A stretch of DNA of 64,000 nucleotides. It comes from Bradyrhizobium sp. WSM3983. GTDB lineage: Bacteria > Pseudomonadota > Alphaproteobacteria > Rhizobiales > Xanthobacteraceae. Position numbers and translations under genes: made by a program. The notes under the pieces were generated by a model, which ran no database searches, was not told where the DNA came from, and saw only the letters and a program-made list of their open reading frames with translations. Shown here in pieces: positions 29,883-39,589 of the stretch (positions are counted from its first letter, which is position 1; each line of letters begins with the position of its first letter). The stretch is taken from positions 206,328 through 270,327 of the forward strand of contig NZ_AXAY01000008.1 in NCBI RefSeq assembly GCF_000473045.1, written 5' to 3'.

Positions 29883-29933
29883 GAGCATGATCTTTCCGGA
29901 AAACCGCTACACACTTTTCCGGATCATGCTCTA
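29883..29933 (+). repeat. Short palindromic repeat, family B copy 3
   Basis: GAGCATGATCTTTCCGG, AAAACCGCT, ACACACTTTTCCGGATCATGCTCTA. It fills nearly the whole gap between the convergent trmB and DUF2336 genes. Its last bases CTA (29931-29933) are the TAG stop codon of the leftward gene. Confidence 0.9.
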
Positions 29934-31013
29934 GATCGTCTGCCGGTTGCGCCAGAAATTCACGACGCGCTCGGCGGTCGTCGGCATCAGGCGCGTGAAG
30001 TTCACACGCGCCTGCTCAAGATCGGCGTCGGCCGGTGTGCGATTCGGGCCATACCACGTAAGGATCAGCGCACGCACCGTGGGCCAGCCCAGGTTCAGCA
30101 ACCGTCCCAGGATCAGAATCGGATCGTAGCGGTCGCCCGCGATCAGGCGGTCGAGGATCGTCAGCCTGACGCCGGCCATCGCCGAGAGCGTGGCGACCGA
30201 TTCCTCGTATTTATGCGCCTTGGCAAAACCGAGCAGCGCGCTCTCGCCGAGATGGCCGCCGTGATGCAGGCCAAGCACCGTGCGTTGCGCGGCCGAGAAA
30301 TCGCGCCGCGGGCCAGGCGGCAGCGCGGCTTCCTCGATCGAAGCCATGGCGCGCTTGATCTCGACCTGACGCACCGGATTGACGACGCTGGAGAGGCGAC
30401 GGCGAATGACATCGAGCGTGCCGTCCAAGAGTTCTTTGAGGTGCTCGCCGGAGAGGTCCTCGCGCTGGCCGATCTTGAGCGTCAGCATGCCATCCTGGCT
30501 CGCGCGCTTGATCAGCTCCGAATAGCCACCGGCTGAGAAGATCGCACCGGCATTGCCGGCGGCACGACGCACCACGTCACGATCGCCGCGCTCGACCAGC
30601 ACGTCGGTGATTTCAGTCGACAAGGTCGGCCGTTCCGTCATCGCCAGCAGATGGCCCTGGCCCTTCAGCCGGGCGATCTCGACGAGCGCGGCTTCGTCGA
30701 GCACCGGCGAGCGACGCAGCACCGGGCCCGCCACCAGGATTTCGTTTTCGCGGGCGAGCTGGCCCACCAGATGCGGCGGTGCATTGTCCAGCCGCGAGAA
30801 GCGCTCGGCGAGATCGACGCGCGAGGCAAGCTCCGCATGCGGGACGAGATCGATCAGGAGATTGTCGAAGAGATCGATAAGTTCGGGACGAAGCTTTGAG
30901 GCGTCCTGAAAGAACAGCGCGGCAATGGCGCTCGCGATCTCGCCACGACGCTTCGGATCGCCGCGTCTGACGATATCGTCCAATCCTGGAATAAGCGACG
31001 TGGCAACGTTCAT
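29931..31013 (-). CDS. DUF2336 family protein
   Basis: 360 aa, all-helical, soluble. The HEAT-like N-terminal half shows DDIVRRGDPKRRGEIASAIAALFFQD, and the conserved middle is LARENEILVAGPVLRRSPVLDEAALVEIARLKGQGHLLAMTER, typical of the DUF2336 family of Alphaproteobacteria. Function unknown; I make no claim. Start at 31013 (MNVATSLIPGLDD); 20 further codons are open upstream but overlap the presumed promoter. It is transcribed away from rimP and shares the 368-base gap with it. The stop codon lies in a repeat, so the original C-terminus might have been longer. Confidence 0.85.
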   Translation of the reverse strand: MNVATSLIPGLDDIVRRGDPKRRGEIASAIAALFFQDASKLRPELIDLFDNLLIDLVPHAELASRVDLAERFSRLDNAPPHLVGQLARENEILVAGPVLRRSPVLDEAALVEIARLKGQGHLLAMTERPTLSTEITDVLVERGDRDVVRRAAGNAGAIFSAGGYSELIKRASQDGMLTLKIGQREDLSGEHLKELLDGTLDVIRRRLSSVVNPVRQVEIKRAMASIEEAALPPGPRRDFSAAQRTVLGLHHGGHLGESALLGFAKAHKYEESVATLSAMAGVRLTILDRLIAGDRYDPILILGRLLNLGWPTVRALILTWYGPNRTPADADLEQARVNFTRLMPTTAERVVNFWRNRQTI

Positions 31014-31099
31014 GAAACGCAACTCGAAATCTGGCACGCCGTGGGCGCGCCATAGGCTCAAGCCGCCCCACAATCTTGAAATTTAGGGCTGCTTCGTGA

Positions 31100-31327
<228 letters not shown>

Positions 31328-31381
31328 TGACGTTTTAACCAAGCCTTAACCATCGAGACTATCGAGCGCCTTGACCCTGAT

Positions 31382-32140
31382 ATGACCGAACCGAACACTG
31401 GTTCCACCGATGCCGAATTGCTGGCCGAACCGAGGCTCGTGGTCGAGCCGGGCGCGGCGGCGCGGGTGTCTGCGGTCGCAGCTCCGGTGCTCGAGGGTAT
31501 GGGTTACCGCCTGGTGCGGATCCGCATCTCTGGCGAAGCCGGCTGCACCGTGCAGATCATGGCCGAACGGCCGGACGGCTCGATGCAGCTTGAAGATTGC
31601 GAGGCGATCTCGCGGGCGCTGTCGCCCGTGCTCGACGTCGCCGACCCCATTGATCGCGCCTATCGGCTGGAAATCTCCTCACCCGGGATCGACCGGCCGC
31701 TGGTGCGGCGGTCCGATTTCGAGCGGTATACGGGTCATCTCGTCAAGATCGACATGGCCGTCGCCCATGAAGGGCGCAAGCGGTTCCGCGGCATGCTCGG
31801 TGCCGTCGAAGGTGACCGCGTTCATCTGCACCGCGATGACACTAAGGCTGGCGAAGCTGCCGACGTTCTTCTGACGATGGAAGATATCGGCGAGGCACGA
31901 CTGGTGCTGACCGATGAGCTGATCGCGGAATCCATGCGCCGCGGCAAGGCCGAGGAGCGCCAGATGCGCCGCGATCTCGGCATCGAGCCGCCGCAGGCGC
32001 CGCACGCCGAGATCAGCGCGAAAACCACCAAGAACACCAAGCCGCAAAAAAAGAAGCCGGCACCGACCAATACCAAGAAACATCGCCTTGCCGCCGAACG
32101 CGCGCGACGCGGCGAGATCGAGCCTGACGAAGGAGACTAG
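31382..32140 (+). CDS. rimP: Ribosome maturation factor RimP
   Basis: 252 aa, longer than E. coli RimP because of a basic, Lys/Ala-rich C-terminal tail (about 195-252; [20 protein letters not shown]). The core has the N-terminal alpha-beta domain ([36 protein letters not shown]) and the SH3-like domain ([16 protein letters not shown]). It assists 30S subunit assembly. ATG at 31382 is the first base after the leader. First gene of the rimP-nusA-ylxR-infB-rbfA-truB-rpsO operon; nusA starts two bases after its stop. Confidence 0.95.
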   Translation: MTEPNTGSTDAELLAEPRLVVEPGAAARVSAVAAPVLEGMGYRLVRIRISGEAGCTVQIMAERPDGSMQLEDCEAISRALSPVLDVADPIDRAYRLEISSPGIDRPLVRRSDFERYTGHLVKIDMAVAHEGRKRFRGMLGAVEGDRVHLHRDDTKAGEAADVLLTMEDIGEARLVLTDELIAESMRRGKAEERQMRRDLGIEPPQAPHAEISAKTTKNTKPQKKKPAPTNTKKHRLAAERARRGEIEPDEGD

Positions 32141-32142
32141 CC

Positions 32143-33753
32143 ATGGCAGTCAGCGCCAATCGACTTGAATTGCTCCAGATCGCCGACGCCGTCGCCCGCG
32201 AGAAATCGATCGACCGCGGCATCGTCATCGCGGCGATGGAAGATGCCATCGCCAAGGCGGCACGGGCCCGTTACGGCAGCGAGACTGACGTTCACGCCGA
32301 GATCGACCCGAAGAAGGGCGAGCTGCGGCTGTCGCGCCACATGCTGGTGGTCGACAAGGTCGAGAACCACTCCAATCAGATCTCGCTGGTCGACGCGCAG
32401 CGCGCCAATCCCGGCGCCCAGGTCGGCGACACCATCGCAGACACCCTGCCGCCGCTCGAATACGGCCGCATCGCCGCGCAGTCGGCCAAGCAGGTGATCG
32501 TGCAGAAGGTGCGCGAGGCCGAGCGCGACCGGCAATATCAGGAATTCAAGGACCGCATCGGCGACATCGTCAACGGCGTCGTCAAGCGCGTCGAATATGG
32601 CAGCGTGATCGTCGATCTCGGCCGCGGTGAAGCCATCATCCGCCGCGACGAGATGCTGCCGCGCGAAGTGTTCCGCAATGGCGATCGCGTCCGCGCCTAC
32701 ATCTTCGACGTCCGCCGCGAGACCCGCGGTCCGCAGATCTTCCTCTCCCGCACCCATCCGCAGTTCATGGCAAAACTGTTCGCGCAGGAAGTGCCGGAAA
32801 TCTATGACGGCATCGTCGAGATCAAGGCGGTGGCCCGCGATCCGGGCTCGCGTGCGAAAATCGGCGTGATTTCCCGCGATTCCTCGGTTGATCCGGTCGG
32901 CGCCTGCGTCGGTATGCGCGGCTCGCGCGTGCAAGCCGTGGTGAACGAATTGCAGGGCGAGAAGATCGACATCATTCCCTGGTCGCCCGACATCGCGACC
33001 TTCGTGGTCAACGCGCTGGCGCCGGCTGAAGTCTCCAAGGTCGTGATCGACGAAGACCGCGAGCGCATCGAGGTCGTGGTGCCTGACACCAACAACCAGC
33101 TTTCGCTGGCGATCGGCCGCCGCGGCCAGAACGTTCGCCTCGCCTCTCAGCTCACCGGTTGGGACATCGACATCCTGACCGAGCAGGAGGAATCGGAACG
33201 CCGCCAGGCCGACTTCGAGAACTCCACCCGCGTCTTCATGGAATCGCTCAATGTCGATGAAGTCGTCGGTCAGCTGCTGGCGTCCGAAGGCTTCACCTCG
33301 GTCGAGGAGCTCGCGATGGTGGATCTCAAGGAACTCGCCGGCATCGAGGGTTTTGACGAGGAGACCGCGCAGGAGCTCCAGAACCGTGCCCGCGAATATC
33401 TCGATCAGCAGGAAGCCGAGATCGAGGCCCGGCGCAAGGAACTCGGCGTCGAGGACGCGGTGAAGGACGTGCCCGGCGTCACCTCGAAGATGCTGGTGAA
33501 GTTCGGCGAGAACGACATCAAGTCGGTCGAAGACCTCGCCGGCTGCGCCACCGACGATCTGGTCGGCTGGACCGAGCGCAAGGAAGGCGGCGAGCAGACC
33601 AAATTCGCCGGCGCGCTCGAGGGCCTCGGCGTCTCCCGCGACGACGCGGAAGCCATGATCATGCAGGCCCGCGTCAAGGCCGGCTGGATCACCGAGGCTG
33701 ACCTCGCCAAGCCGACCGAAGAGGCTGACGCGACCGAAGATCAGCCGGCTTAA
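32143..33753 (+). CDS. nusA: Transcription termination/antitermination factor NusA
   Basis: 536 aa. Domains in order: N-terminal RNA polymerase-binding domain (1-130), S1 (about 135-200; [22 protein letters not shown]), two KH domains (about 230-345; [28 protein letters not shown] and [20 protein letters not shown]), then two helix-hairpin-helix acidic repeats (about 365-500) as in E. coli NusA. It controls pausing and termination. Given the terminator-like element before rimP, NusA could feed back on its own operon. Confidence 0.97.
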   Translation: MAVSANRLELLQIADAVAREKSIDRGIVIAAMEDAIAKAARARYGSETDVHAEIDPKKGELRLSRHMLVVDKVENHSNQISLVDAQRANPGAQVGDTIADTLPPLEYGRIAAQSAKQVIVQKVREAERDRQYQEFKDRIGDIVNGVVKRVEYGSVIVDLGRGEAIIRRDEMLPREVFRNGDRVRAYIFDVRRETRGPQIFLSRTHPQFMAKLFAQEVPEIYDGIVEIKAVARDPGSRAKIGVISRDSSVDPVGACVGMRGSRVQAVVNELQGEKIDIIPWSPDIATFVVNALAPAEVSKVVIDEDRERIEVVVPDTNNQLSLAIGRRGQNVRLASQLTGWDIDILTEQEESERRQADFENSTRVFMESLNVDEVVGQLLASEGFTSVEELAMVDLKELAGIEGFDEETAQELQNRAREYLDQQEAEIEARRKELGVEDAVKDVPGVTSKMLVKFGENDIKSVEDLAGCATDDLVGWTERKEGGEQTKFAGALEGLGVSRDDAEAMIMQARVKAGWITEADLAKPTEEADATEDQPA

Positions 33754-33776
33754 GGGCGAAGGAGGATGTCGCCCGG

Positions 33777-34460
33777 ATGCTTGCCAGCACTGACAACGAA
33801 CTCGACCATGGACCGCGGACCGAAAGGTCCGCGACCATGCGTATGTGCGCTGTCAGCCGCGAGGTCCGGCCGATCGACGAGCTGATCCGCTTCGTCGTAT
33901 CGCCCCGGGGCGACATAGTTCCCGATCTCAAACGCAAGCTGCCTGGACGGGGCATGTGGGTCACGGCATCGCGACAGGTGGTTGCGGAAGCCGTCCGCCG
34001 TCACCAATTTACCAAAGGCTTCAAGCGCGATCTGCGCATTCCCCAGACGCTTCCCGCTGACATCGAGGCGCTCCTGGTTCGGAGCGTGACCGAAGCCCTT
34101 GGGATTGCCGCCAAGGCGGGCCAGATCGTTGCCGGTTTCGGCAAGGTCGAAAGCGCCCTGCGGGAAGGCACGGTCGAGGTCCTGATCCACGCCAGCGACG
34201 GGGCCGCGGACGGAATCCGCAAATTGGACATGCTGGCACGTCAAAATGCCGGAAATCGCGGTACCAAGCCGCAGATTCCCGTCGTTACGGCCCTGAAATC
34301 GATAGAATTGGATTTGGCACTTACCCGGTCAAATGTGATACATGCTGCCCTGCTCGCGGGCCCGGCGAGCAAGTCATTCCTGTCACGTAGCCAGATGCTG
34401 GTCCGATACCGGATGGCGGACGCTGACAAGACTGCCGAAAAACCCGGCCAGGATTTCTGA
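33777..34460 (+). CDS. YlxR (DUF448) - L7Ae-like RNA-binding fusion protein
   Basis: 227 aa. N-terminal YlxR domain (about 20-95; MRMCAVSREVRPIDELIRFVVSPRG and LPGRGMWVTASRQVV) followed by an L7Ae/L30e-like domain (about 105-200; LGIAAKAGQIVAGFGKVESALREG). This two-domain form is typical of Alphaproteobacteria between nusA and infB. RNA binding is inferred from both folds. The start at 33777 is an ATG; an internal ATG at 33837 is also possible. 23 bases after nusA. Confidence 0.9.
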   Translation: MLASTDNELDHGPRTERSATMRMCAVSREVRPIDELIRFVVSPRGDIVPDLKRKLPGRGMWVTASRQVVAEAVRRHQFTKGFKRDLRIPQTLPADIEALLVRSVTEALGIAAKAGQIVAGFGKVESALREGTVEVLIHASDGAADGIRKLDMLARQNAGNRGTKPQIPVVTALKSIELDLALTRSNVIHAALLAGPASKSFLSRSQMLVRYRMADADKTAEKPGQDF

Positions 34461-34530
34461 GAGACAACGACGACCCGATAGGACGGTGCGGCAACGCACA
34501 ACACTGATAAATCAGGATTAGGACTGCTGA

Positions 34531-37236
34531 ATGGTTGATACCAAGACCCCTGACGACAAGAAGCTGAGCGTTCCGAGCAAGACGCTATCGCTCAAGCCGC
34601 GCGTCGAAACGGGCACTGTTCGCCAGAGCTTCAGCCATGGCCGCAGCAAGCAGGTCGTGGTCGAGAAGCGCGGCAAGCGCCGCATCGACGGCAGCCCTGA
34701 GCCGCAGGCTCCCACGGTTGTTGCCAAGCCGGCACCGGCCGCGCCTGCCCCTGCCCCATCACGCCCGGCACCGCCGCGCAACGCCGGCTCCGGCGTTGTG
34801 CTGCGCACGCTGACCGAGGACGAACGTTCTGCCCGCGCCAGCGCTCTGGCCGATGCCAAGGTGCGCGAAGTCGAAGAGCGCCGCGTGGCCGAGGACGAGG
34901 CCCAGCGCCGCGCCGTCCGCGAGGCTGCCGAACGCGCCGAGCGCGAAGCCGCCGAGTCTCGCCGCAAGGCCGAGGAAGAGCGCCACCGTCACGAGGACGA
35001 AGCCAAGCGCAAGGCCGAGACCGAGGCCAAGAAGCGTTTTGGCGAAGGCGAGCAGCCGGCATCGGCCGCGCGCCCTGCGACGGCGGCCCCGGCCGCCGCT
35101 GCGCCGAGGCCCGGAGCGCCCGCGGCGCGGCCGGGAACCTCCACGACCGCACGCCCCGGAACAACGACGGCGCGGCCCGGAACAACGACCGCGAGGCCGG
35201 CTGGTGGCCCGGTGGGCCGCGCGCCCGCCGTCGCAGCCGGACCGGACGAGGACGATGGTCCGCGCCAGATCCGTCGCGGCCCCGGCGGCGCCGCACGGCC
35301 TGTGGTAGCCCCCAAGCCTACCCACAAGCCCGGCCCGCAGAAGGAGCGCGGCCGCCTGACGGTTGTGACCGCGCTCAATGCCGACGAGGTCCGCGAGCGC
35401 TCGATCGCCTCGTTCCGCCGCCGCACCCAGCGCCTGAAGGGCCATGCCGCGAATGAGCCGAAGGAAAAGCTCATCCGCGAGGTGATCATTCCTGAAGCGA
35501 TCACCATCCAGGAACTCGCCAACCGCATGGCCGAGCGCGCCGTCGACGTCATCCGCATGCTGATGAAGCAGGGCGCGATGCACAAGATCACCGACGTGAT
35601 CGACGCCGACACCGCACAGCTGATCGCCGAAGAGCTCGGCCACACTGTCAAGCGCGTCGCGGCGTCGGACGTCGAAGAGGGTCTGTTCGACCAGGTCGAC
35701 GATTCCACCGACATCGAGACGCGTTCGCCTGTCGTGACCGTGATGGGCCACGTCGACCACGGCAAGACCTCGCTGCTCGACGCGCTCCGTCATGCCAATG
35801 TTGTCTCCGGTGAAGCCGGCGGCATCACCCAGCATATCGGCGCCTATCAGGTGGTGTCGCCCGAGAGCGGCAAGACGATCACCTTCATCGACACGCCCGG
35901 CCACGCCGCGTTCACCGCGATGCGCGCCCGCGGCGCCAAGGTCACCGACATCGTCGTTCTGGTGGTCGCGGCCGATGACGGCGTGATGCCGCAGACGATC
36001 GAAGCCATCAACCACGCCAAGGCGGCACGGGTGCCGATCATTGTTGCCATCAACAAGATCGACAAGCCCGATGCCAAGCCCGAGCGCGTGCGCACCGAGC
36101 TGCTCCAGCACGAGGTGCAGGTGGAATCCTTCGGCGGCGACGTCGTCGACGTCGAAGTGTCCGCCAAGAACAAGACCAACCTCGACAAGCTGCTCGAGAT
36201 GATCGCGCTGCAGGCCGAAATCCTCGACCTGAAGACCAATTCGGAGCGTCCGGCCGAAGGCACCGTGATCGAAGCCAAGCTCGATCGCGGCCGCGGTCCG
36301 GTCGCGACCGTGCTGGTCCAGCGCGGCACGCTCCGTGTCGGCGACATCATCGTCGCCGGCGCCGAGATGGGCCGCGTCCGCGCGCTGATCTCGGATCAGG
36401 GCGAGACGGTTCAGGAAGCCGGTCCCTCGGTGCCGGTCGAGGTGCTCGGCTTCAACGGTCCGCCGGAAGCCGGCGATCGTCTGGCCGTCGTCGAGAACGA
36501 AGCCCGCGCCCGCCAGGTCACGAGCTACCGCGCGCACCAGAAGCGCGAGAACGCGGCGGCCTCGATCTCCGGCATGCGCGGCTCGCTCGAGCAGATGATG
36601 TCGCAGTTGAAGACGGCGGGCCGCAAGGAATTCCCGCTGATCATCAAGGCCGACGTGCAGGGCTCGCTGGAAGCGATCCTCGGCTCGCTGGAGAAACTCG
36701 GCACCGACGAGGTCGCCGCGCGTATCCTGCATGCCGGTGTCGGCGGCATCTCGGAATCGGACGTGACGCTCGCGGAAGGTTTTAATGCCGCGATCATCGG
36801 CTTCTCGGTTCGTGCCAACAAGGAGGCGGCTGCGGCCGCCAAGCGCAACGGCATCGAGATCCGCTACTACAACATCATCTACGATCTCGTGGACGACGTG
36901 AAGAAGGCCATGAGCGGCCTGCTCGCGCCGACCTTGCGCGAAACCATGCTGGGCAATGCCTCGATCCTGGAGATCTTCAACATCTCCAAGGTCGGCAAGG
37001 TTGCCGGCTGCCGCGTCACCGACGGCACCGTGGAACGCGGCGCCAATGTGCGCCTGATCCGCGACAACGTCGTCGTGCACGAAGGCAAGCTGTCGACGCT
37101 GAAGCGCTTCAAGGACGAAGTGAAGGAAGTCCAGTCCGGTCAGGAATGCGGCATGGCCTTCGAGAACTACCACGACATGCGCGCAGGCGATGTCATCGAG
37201 TGTTATCGCGTAGAGACGATCCAGCGCTCCCTGTAA
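34531..37236 (+). CDS. infB: Translation initiation factor IF-2
   Basis: 901 aa. A long disordered N-terminal region (about 1-320) rich in Ala/Pro/Arg/Glu includes a charged coiled-coil-like run (about 95-170) and a tandem T-A-R-P-G-T-T repeat (about 200-222). Then IF2_N (about 320-375), the G domain with [19 protein letters not shown] (G1, about 402), DTPGHAAF (G3) and NKIDK (G4), and domains II-IV. It brings fMet-tRNA to the 30S subunit. Start at 34531. Codon use matches neighbours. Part of the rimP-rpsO operon. Confidence 0.98.
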   Translation: MVDTKTPDDKKLSVPSKTLSLKPRVETGTVRQSFSHGRSKQVVVEKRGKRRIDGSPEPQAPTVVAKPAPAAPAPAPSRPAPPRNAGSGVVLRTLTEDERSARASALADAKVREVEERRVAEDEAQRRAVREAAERAEREAAESRRKAEEERHRHEDEAKRKAETEAKKRFGEGEQPASAARPATAAPAAAAPRPGAPAARPGTSTTARPGTTTARPGTTTARPAGGPVGRAPAVAAGPDEDDGPRQIRRGPGGAARPVVAPKPTHKPGPQKERGRLTVVTALNADEVRERSIASFRRRTQRLKGHAANEPKEKLIREVIIPEAITIQELANRMAERAVDVIRMLMKQGAMHKITDVIDADTAQLIAEELGHTVKRVAASDVEEGLFDQVDDSTDIETRSPVVTVMGHVDHGKTSLLDALRHANVVSGEAGGITQHIGAYQVVSPESGKTITFIDTPGHAAFTAMRARGAKVTDIVVLVVAADDGVMPQTIEAINHAKAARVPIIVAINKIDKPDAKPERVRTELLQHEVQVESFGGDVVDVEVSAKNKTNLDKLLEMIALQAEILDLKTNSERPAEGTVIEAKLDRGRGPVATVLVQRGTLRVGDIIVAGAEMGRVRALISDQGETVQEAGPSVPVEVLGFNGPPEAGDRLAVVENEARARQVTSYRAHQKRENAAASISGMRGSLEQMMSQLKTAGRKEFPLIIKADVQGSLEAILGSLEKLGTDEVAARILHAGVGGISESDVTLAEGFNAAIIGFSVRANKEAAAAAKRNGIEIRYYNIIYDLVDDVKKAMSGLLAPTLRETMLGNASILEIFNISKVGKVAGCRVTDGTVERGANVRLIRDNVVVHEGKLSTLKRFKDEVKEVQSGQECGMAFENYHDMRAGDVIECYRVETIQRSL

Positions 37237-37290
37237 GTCCAAATCTTACCGAAGCGCCCGGATCTTTTTGAGCCGAAATTGCGGGAGTGC

Positions 37291-37315
37291 GATGGCCGGA
37301 TTTTTTCCGGCCATC
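37291..37315 (+). other. Hairpin between infB and rbfA
   Basis: GATGGCCGG, a T-rich seven-base loop, then CCGGCCATC. The stem is perfect, 9 bp, but no T-run follows it, so it is more likely an mRNA processing or stability element than a terminator. 55 bases after the infB stop and 78 bases before rbfA. Confidence 0.55.
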
Positions 37316-37392
37316 CACGCCTCATTCGTTGCAACAGGACAAATGACAACGCTCGTGTCCCAAACGCGGGCACGTCGAGGTGATTTTCGATC

Positions 37393-37824
37393 ATGCCCCG
37401 CCATCATCAGAAAAAAAGTTCCGCGCCCGGCGGCTCGCAGCGTCAGCTGCGCGTCGGCGAGCAGGTTCGCCACGCGATAGCCGAGATTCTGGCGCAAGGC
37501 AGCGTGCATGATGCGGACCTCGAAGGTCACATCATCACCGTGCCGGAGGTGCGGATGTCGCCCGACCTGAAGCTCGCGACAATCTACGTGATGCCGCTTG
37601 GTGGCCGTGACACCGAGCTCGTCATCGCTGCGCTCGATCGCAACAAGAAATTCCTGCGCGGCGAAGTCGCGCGGCGCGTTAACCTGAAATTTGCACCTGA
37701 CCTTCGCTTCCGCGTCGACGAACGATTCGACGAAGCGGAACGGATCGAGAAGCTTTTGCGAACACCTGCGGTGCAGAAGGACCTGGAACAGGATCCGGAT
37801 TCGGATCGGGAAGAAGAACAATGA
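37393..37824 (+). CDS. rbfA: 30S ribosome-binding factor A
   Basis: 143 aa, a KH-like domain (about 18-120; [59 protein letters not shown]). It binds the 5' helix of 16S rRNA in late 30S assembly. A short acidic tail follows ([10 protein letters not shown]). The ATG at 37393 is preceded by GAGGTGATTTTC. Ends with an ATGA overlap with truB. Confidence 0.95.
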   Translation: MPRHHQKKSSAPGGSQRQLRVGEQVRHAIAEILAQGSVHDADLEGHIITVPEVRMSPDLKLATIYVMPLGGRDTELVIAALDRNKKFLRGEVARRVNLKFAPDLRFRVDERFDEAERIEKLLRTPAVQKDLEQDPDSDREEEQ

Positions 37825-38939
37825 TGATGGACCCGGCTCACGGCACGATCGGCAGCGAAGAGGCCGATCCGCGCGACCTGCAGCAAAATAATTTTGCAGA
37901 TGTCGGCGGCGATGCTCAGCCGCATCAGCAAGCGCGTCGCGTCAACAACGACCCGCGCGCCAACAAGCAGAAGGGCAATCAGCCGCGCCGCGACCGGCGC
38001 GACGTGCACGGCTGGGTCGTGCTCGACAAGCCGATCGGGATGACCTCGACGCAAGCCGTCGCCGTGCTCAAGCGCCTGTTCAACGCCAAGCGTGCGGGAC
38101 ATGCCGGCACGCTCGACCCGCTCGCCTCCGGCGGCTTGCCGATTGCGCTTGGCGAAGCCACCAAGACGGTTCCGTTCGTCATGGACGGCCGCAAGCGCTA
38201 CCAGTTCACCGTGTGCTGGGGCCAGGAGCGCGACACCGACGACATCGAGGGCCAGGTCACTGCGACCTCGGACCAGCGTCCGACCCGCGAGGCCATCCTG
38301 GCGCTGCTGCCCCGCTTCACCGGGGTGATCGAACAGGTTCCGCCGCGCTATTCGGCGATCAAGGTCCAGGGCGAGCGGGCCTATGACCTCGCCCGCGACG
38401 GCGAGGTCGTGGAACTGGCCGCCCGCCCGGTTGAAATTCACCATTTAACCCTTGTGGATCAACCAGATAACGACAGAGCCGTGTTTGAGGCCGAGTGCGG
38501 CAAGGGCACCTATGTCCGGGCGCTGGCCCGCGATATGGGCCGGATTCTCGGCACTTTTGGCCATATCTGCGCGCTGCGGCGGACCCTGGTCGGCCCGTTT
38601 GGCGAAAACGACATGATTCCGCTGGATCAGCTGGAGGCTTTGTGCGATAGAGCCGCGTCCGGCGAGGGAAGTCTCGCCGACGCGCTGATGCCCGTTGAGA
38701 CCGCGCTGGACGACATCCCGGCACTGGCCGTCACACGGGCTGATGCGGCAAGGCTCCATCGGGGCCAAGCCGTTTTGTTGCGCGGACGGGATGCGCCCAC
38801 TAGTAGCGGCACAGTCTATGTCACGGTAGCAGGCCGTCTTTTGGCGCTTGCTGAAGTTGGCAACGGCGAAATCATCCCCAAGCGTGTGTTCAACCTGACC
38901 GGCCTGACTGCTTCAACCGGTCGCAACGAGAGAATTTGA
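37821..38939 (+). CDS. truB: tRNA pseudouridine-55 synthase
   Basis: 372 aa. It makes pseudouridine 55 in the T-loop of tRNA. The nucleophile Asp lies in [15 protein letters not shown] (about residue 95), preceded by [21 protein letters not shown]-like C-terminal domain about 285-360. The first 60 residues are an Asn/Gln/Arg-rich extension not found in E. coli TruB. The start at 37821 (MMMDPAHG) overlaps rbfA; the true start may be any of three Met codons. Confidence 0.96.
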   Translation: MMMDPAHGTIGSEEADPRDLQQNNFADVGGDAQPHQQARRVNNDPRANKQKGNQPRRDRRDVHGWVVLDKPIGMTSTQAVAVLKRLFNAKRAGHAGTLDPLASGGLPIALGEATKTVPFVMDGRKRYQFTVCWGQERDTDDIEGQVTATSDQRPTREAILALLPRFTGVIEQVPPRYSAIKVQGERAYDLARDGEVVELAARPVEIHHLTLVDQPDNDRAVFEAECGKGTYVRALARDMGRILGTFGHICALRRTLVGPFGENDMIPLDQLEALCDRAASGEGSLADALMPVETALDDIPALAVTRADAARLHRGQAVLLRGRDAPTSSGTVYVTVAGRLLALAEVGNGEIIPKRVFNLTGLTASTGRNERI

Positions 38940-38941
38940 CG

Positions 38942-39211
38942 ATGTCGATTGCCGCAGAACGCAAAGCGGAAGTCATCAAGACGAATGCCAACAAGGTTGG
39001 CGACACCGGCTCGCCGGAGGTTCAGGTCGCGATCCTGTCGGAACGCATCAACAACCTGACCAACCATTTCAAGACCCACGTGAAGGACAACCATTCGCGT
39101 CGTGGCCTCTTGAAGCTGGTCTCGACTCGCCGTTCGCTCCTCGACTACCTCAAGAAGAGGGACGAGGCGCGGTACAAGGCGCTGCTCGAGAAGCACAACA
39201 TTCGTCGTTAA
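38942..39211 (+). CDS. rpsO: 30S ribosomal protein S15
   Basis: 89 aa, the universal S15 length. Starts [30 protein letters not shown], with [27 protein letters not shown], the rRNA-binding signature. Two bases after the truB stop. A strong terminator follows at 39221. Binds 16S rRNA h20-h22 junction. rpsO-pnp order is as in E. coli. Confidence 0.98.
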   Translation: MSIAAERKAEVIKTNANKVGDTGSPEVQVAILSERINNLTNHFKTHVKDNHSRRGLLKLVSTRRSLLDYLKKRDEARYKALLEKHNIRR

Positions 39212-39220
39212 GAGTTCTTG

Positions 39221-39244
39221 CGCGCGCCAACGGCGCGCGTTTTT
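39221..39244 (+). terminator. Rho-independent terminator after rpsO
   Basis: Perfect 8-bp stem CGCGCGCC / GGCGCGCG with three-base loop, then five T residues. It sits 10 bases after rpsO stop. pnp therefore probably has its own promoter in 39250-39470 or relies on partial read-through. Confidence 0.85.
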
Positions 39245-39469
39245 GCGCGTGATTTCGAGCGAAAGCGCTTTGTTTCAAGGTTTTTGATCGAGGCTCACGC
39301 GTACGTCCGGTGCGGGCCAATGTTGCTTGGCATCCGGGGCATGATGAGCGAAGACCGCGGTTCGGTGTTCGCGTTCGTGCCGACTGACAGTCCAGCAGCA
39401 ATCCGGCGGCTGGGCGCAACGGGCAAGGTGCCCGTATGACCCGAAAGGATGGACGCCATCCGACATCCG

Positions 39470-39540
39470 AAAACCATGGCAGGATCGCAGGACGCTGATC
39501 GCCCGCTCCGATCAGCGTCCTGCAATCTTGACATGGTTTT
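39470..39540 (+). promoter_or_regulatory. 31-bp hairpin in the pnp mRNA leader, likely RNase III site
   Basis: Left arm 39470-39500 pairs with right arm 39510-39540 around a nine-base loop. The inner 14 bp (GCAGGACGCTGATC / GATCAGCGTCCTGC) are perfect; two mismatches (39486/39524, 39479/39531) and one G-U (39482/39528) interrupt the rest. It lies 49 bases before the pnp start codon. In E. coli a long leader stem cut by RNase III mediates PNPase autoregulation; the same role is inferred here. The preceding 39245-39469 holds small hairpins but no gene I can support. Confidence 0.8.
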
Positions 39541-39589
39541 TGTTTTTCGAGCCGTCCCTTCTTTCGAGAAACCATGAAAGAAGACCTCT

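Noticed and set aside
34759..37242. 827-codon open frame antisense to infB
   Set aside because: Long antisense frames are usual in GC-rich DNA with G/C third positions; composition is shadow-like (rich in His, Asp, Arg, Gln) and it lacks a start context.
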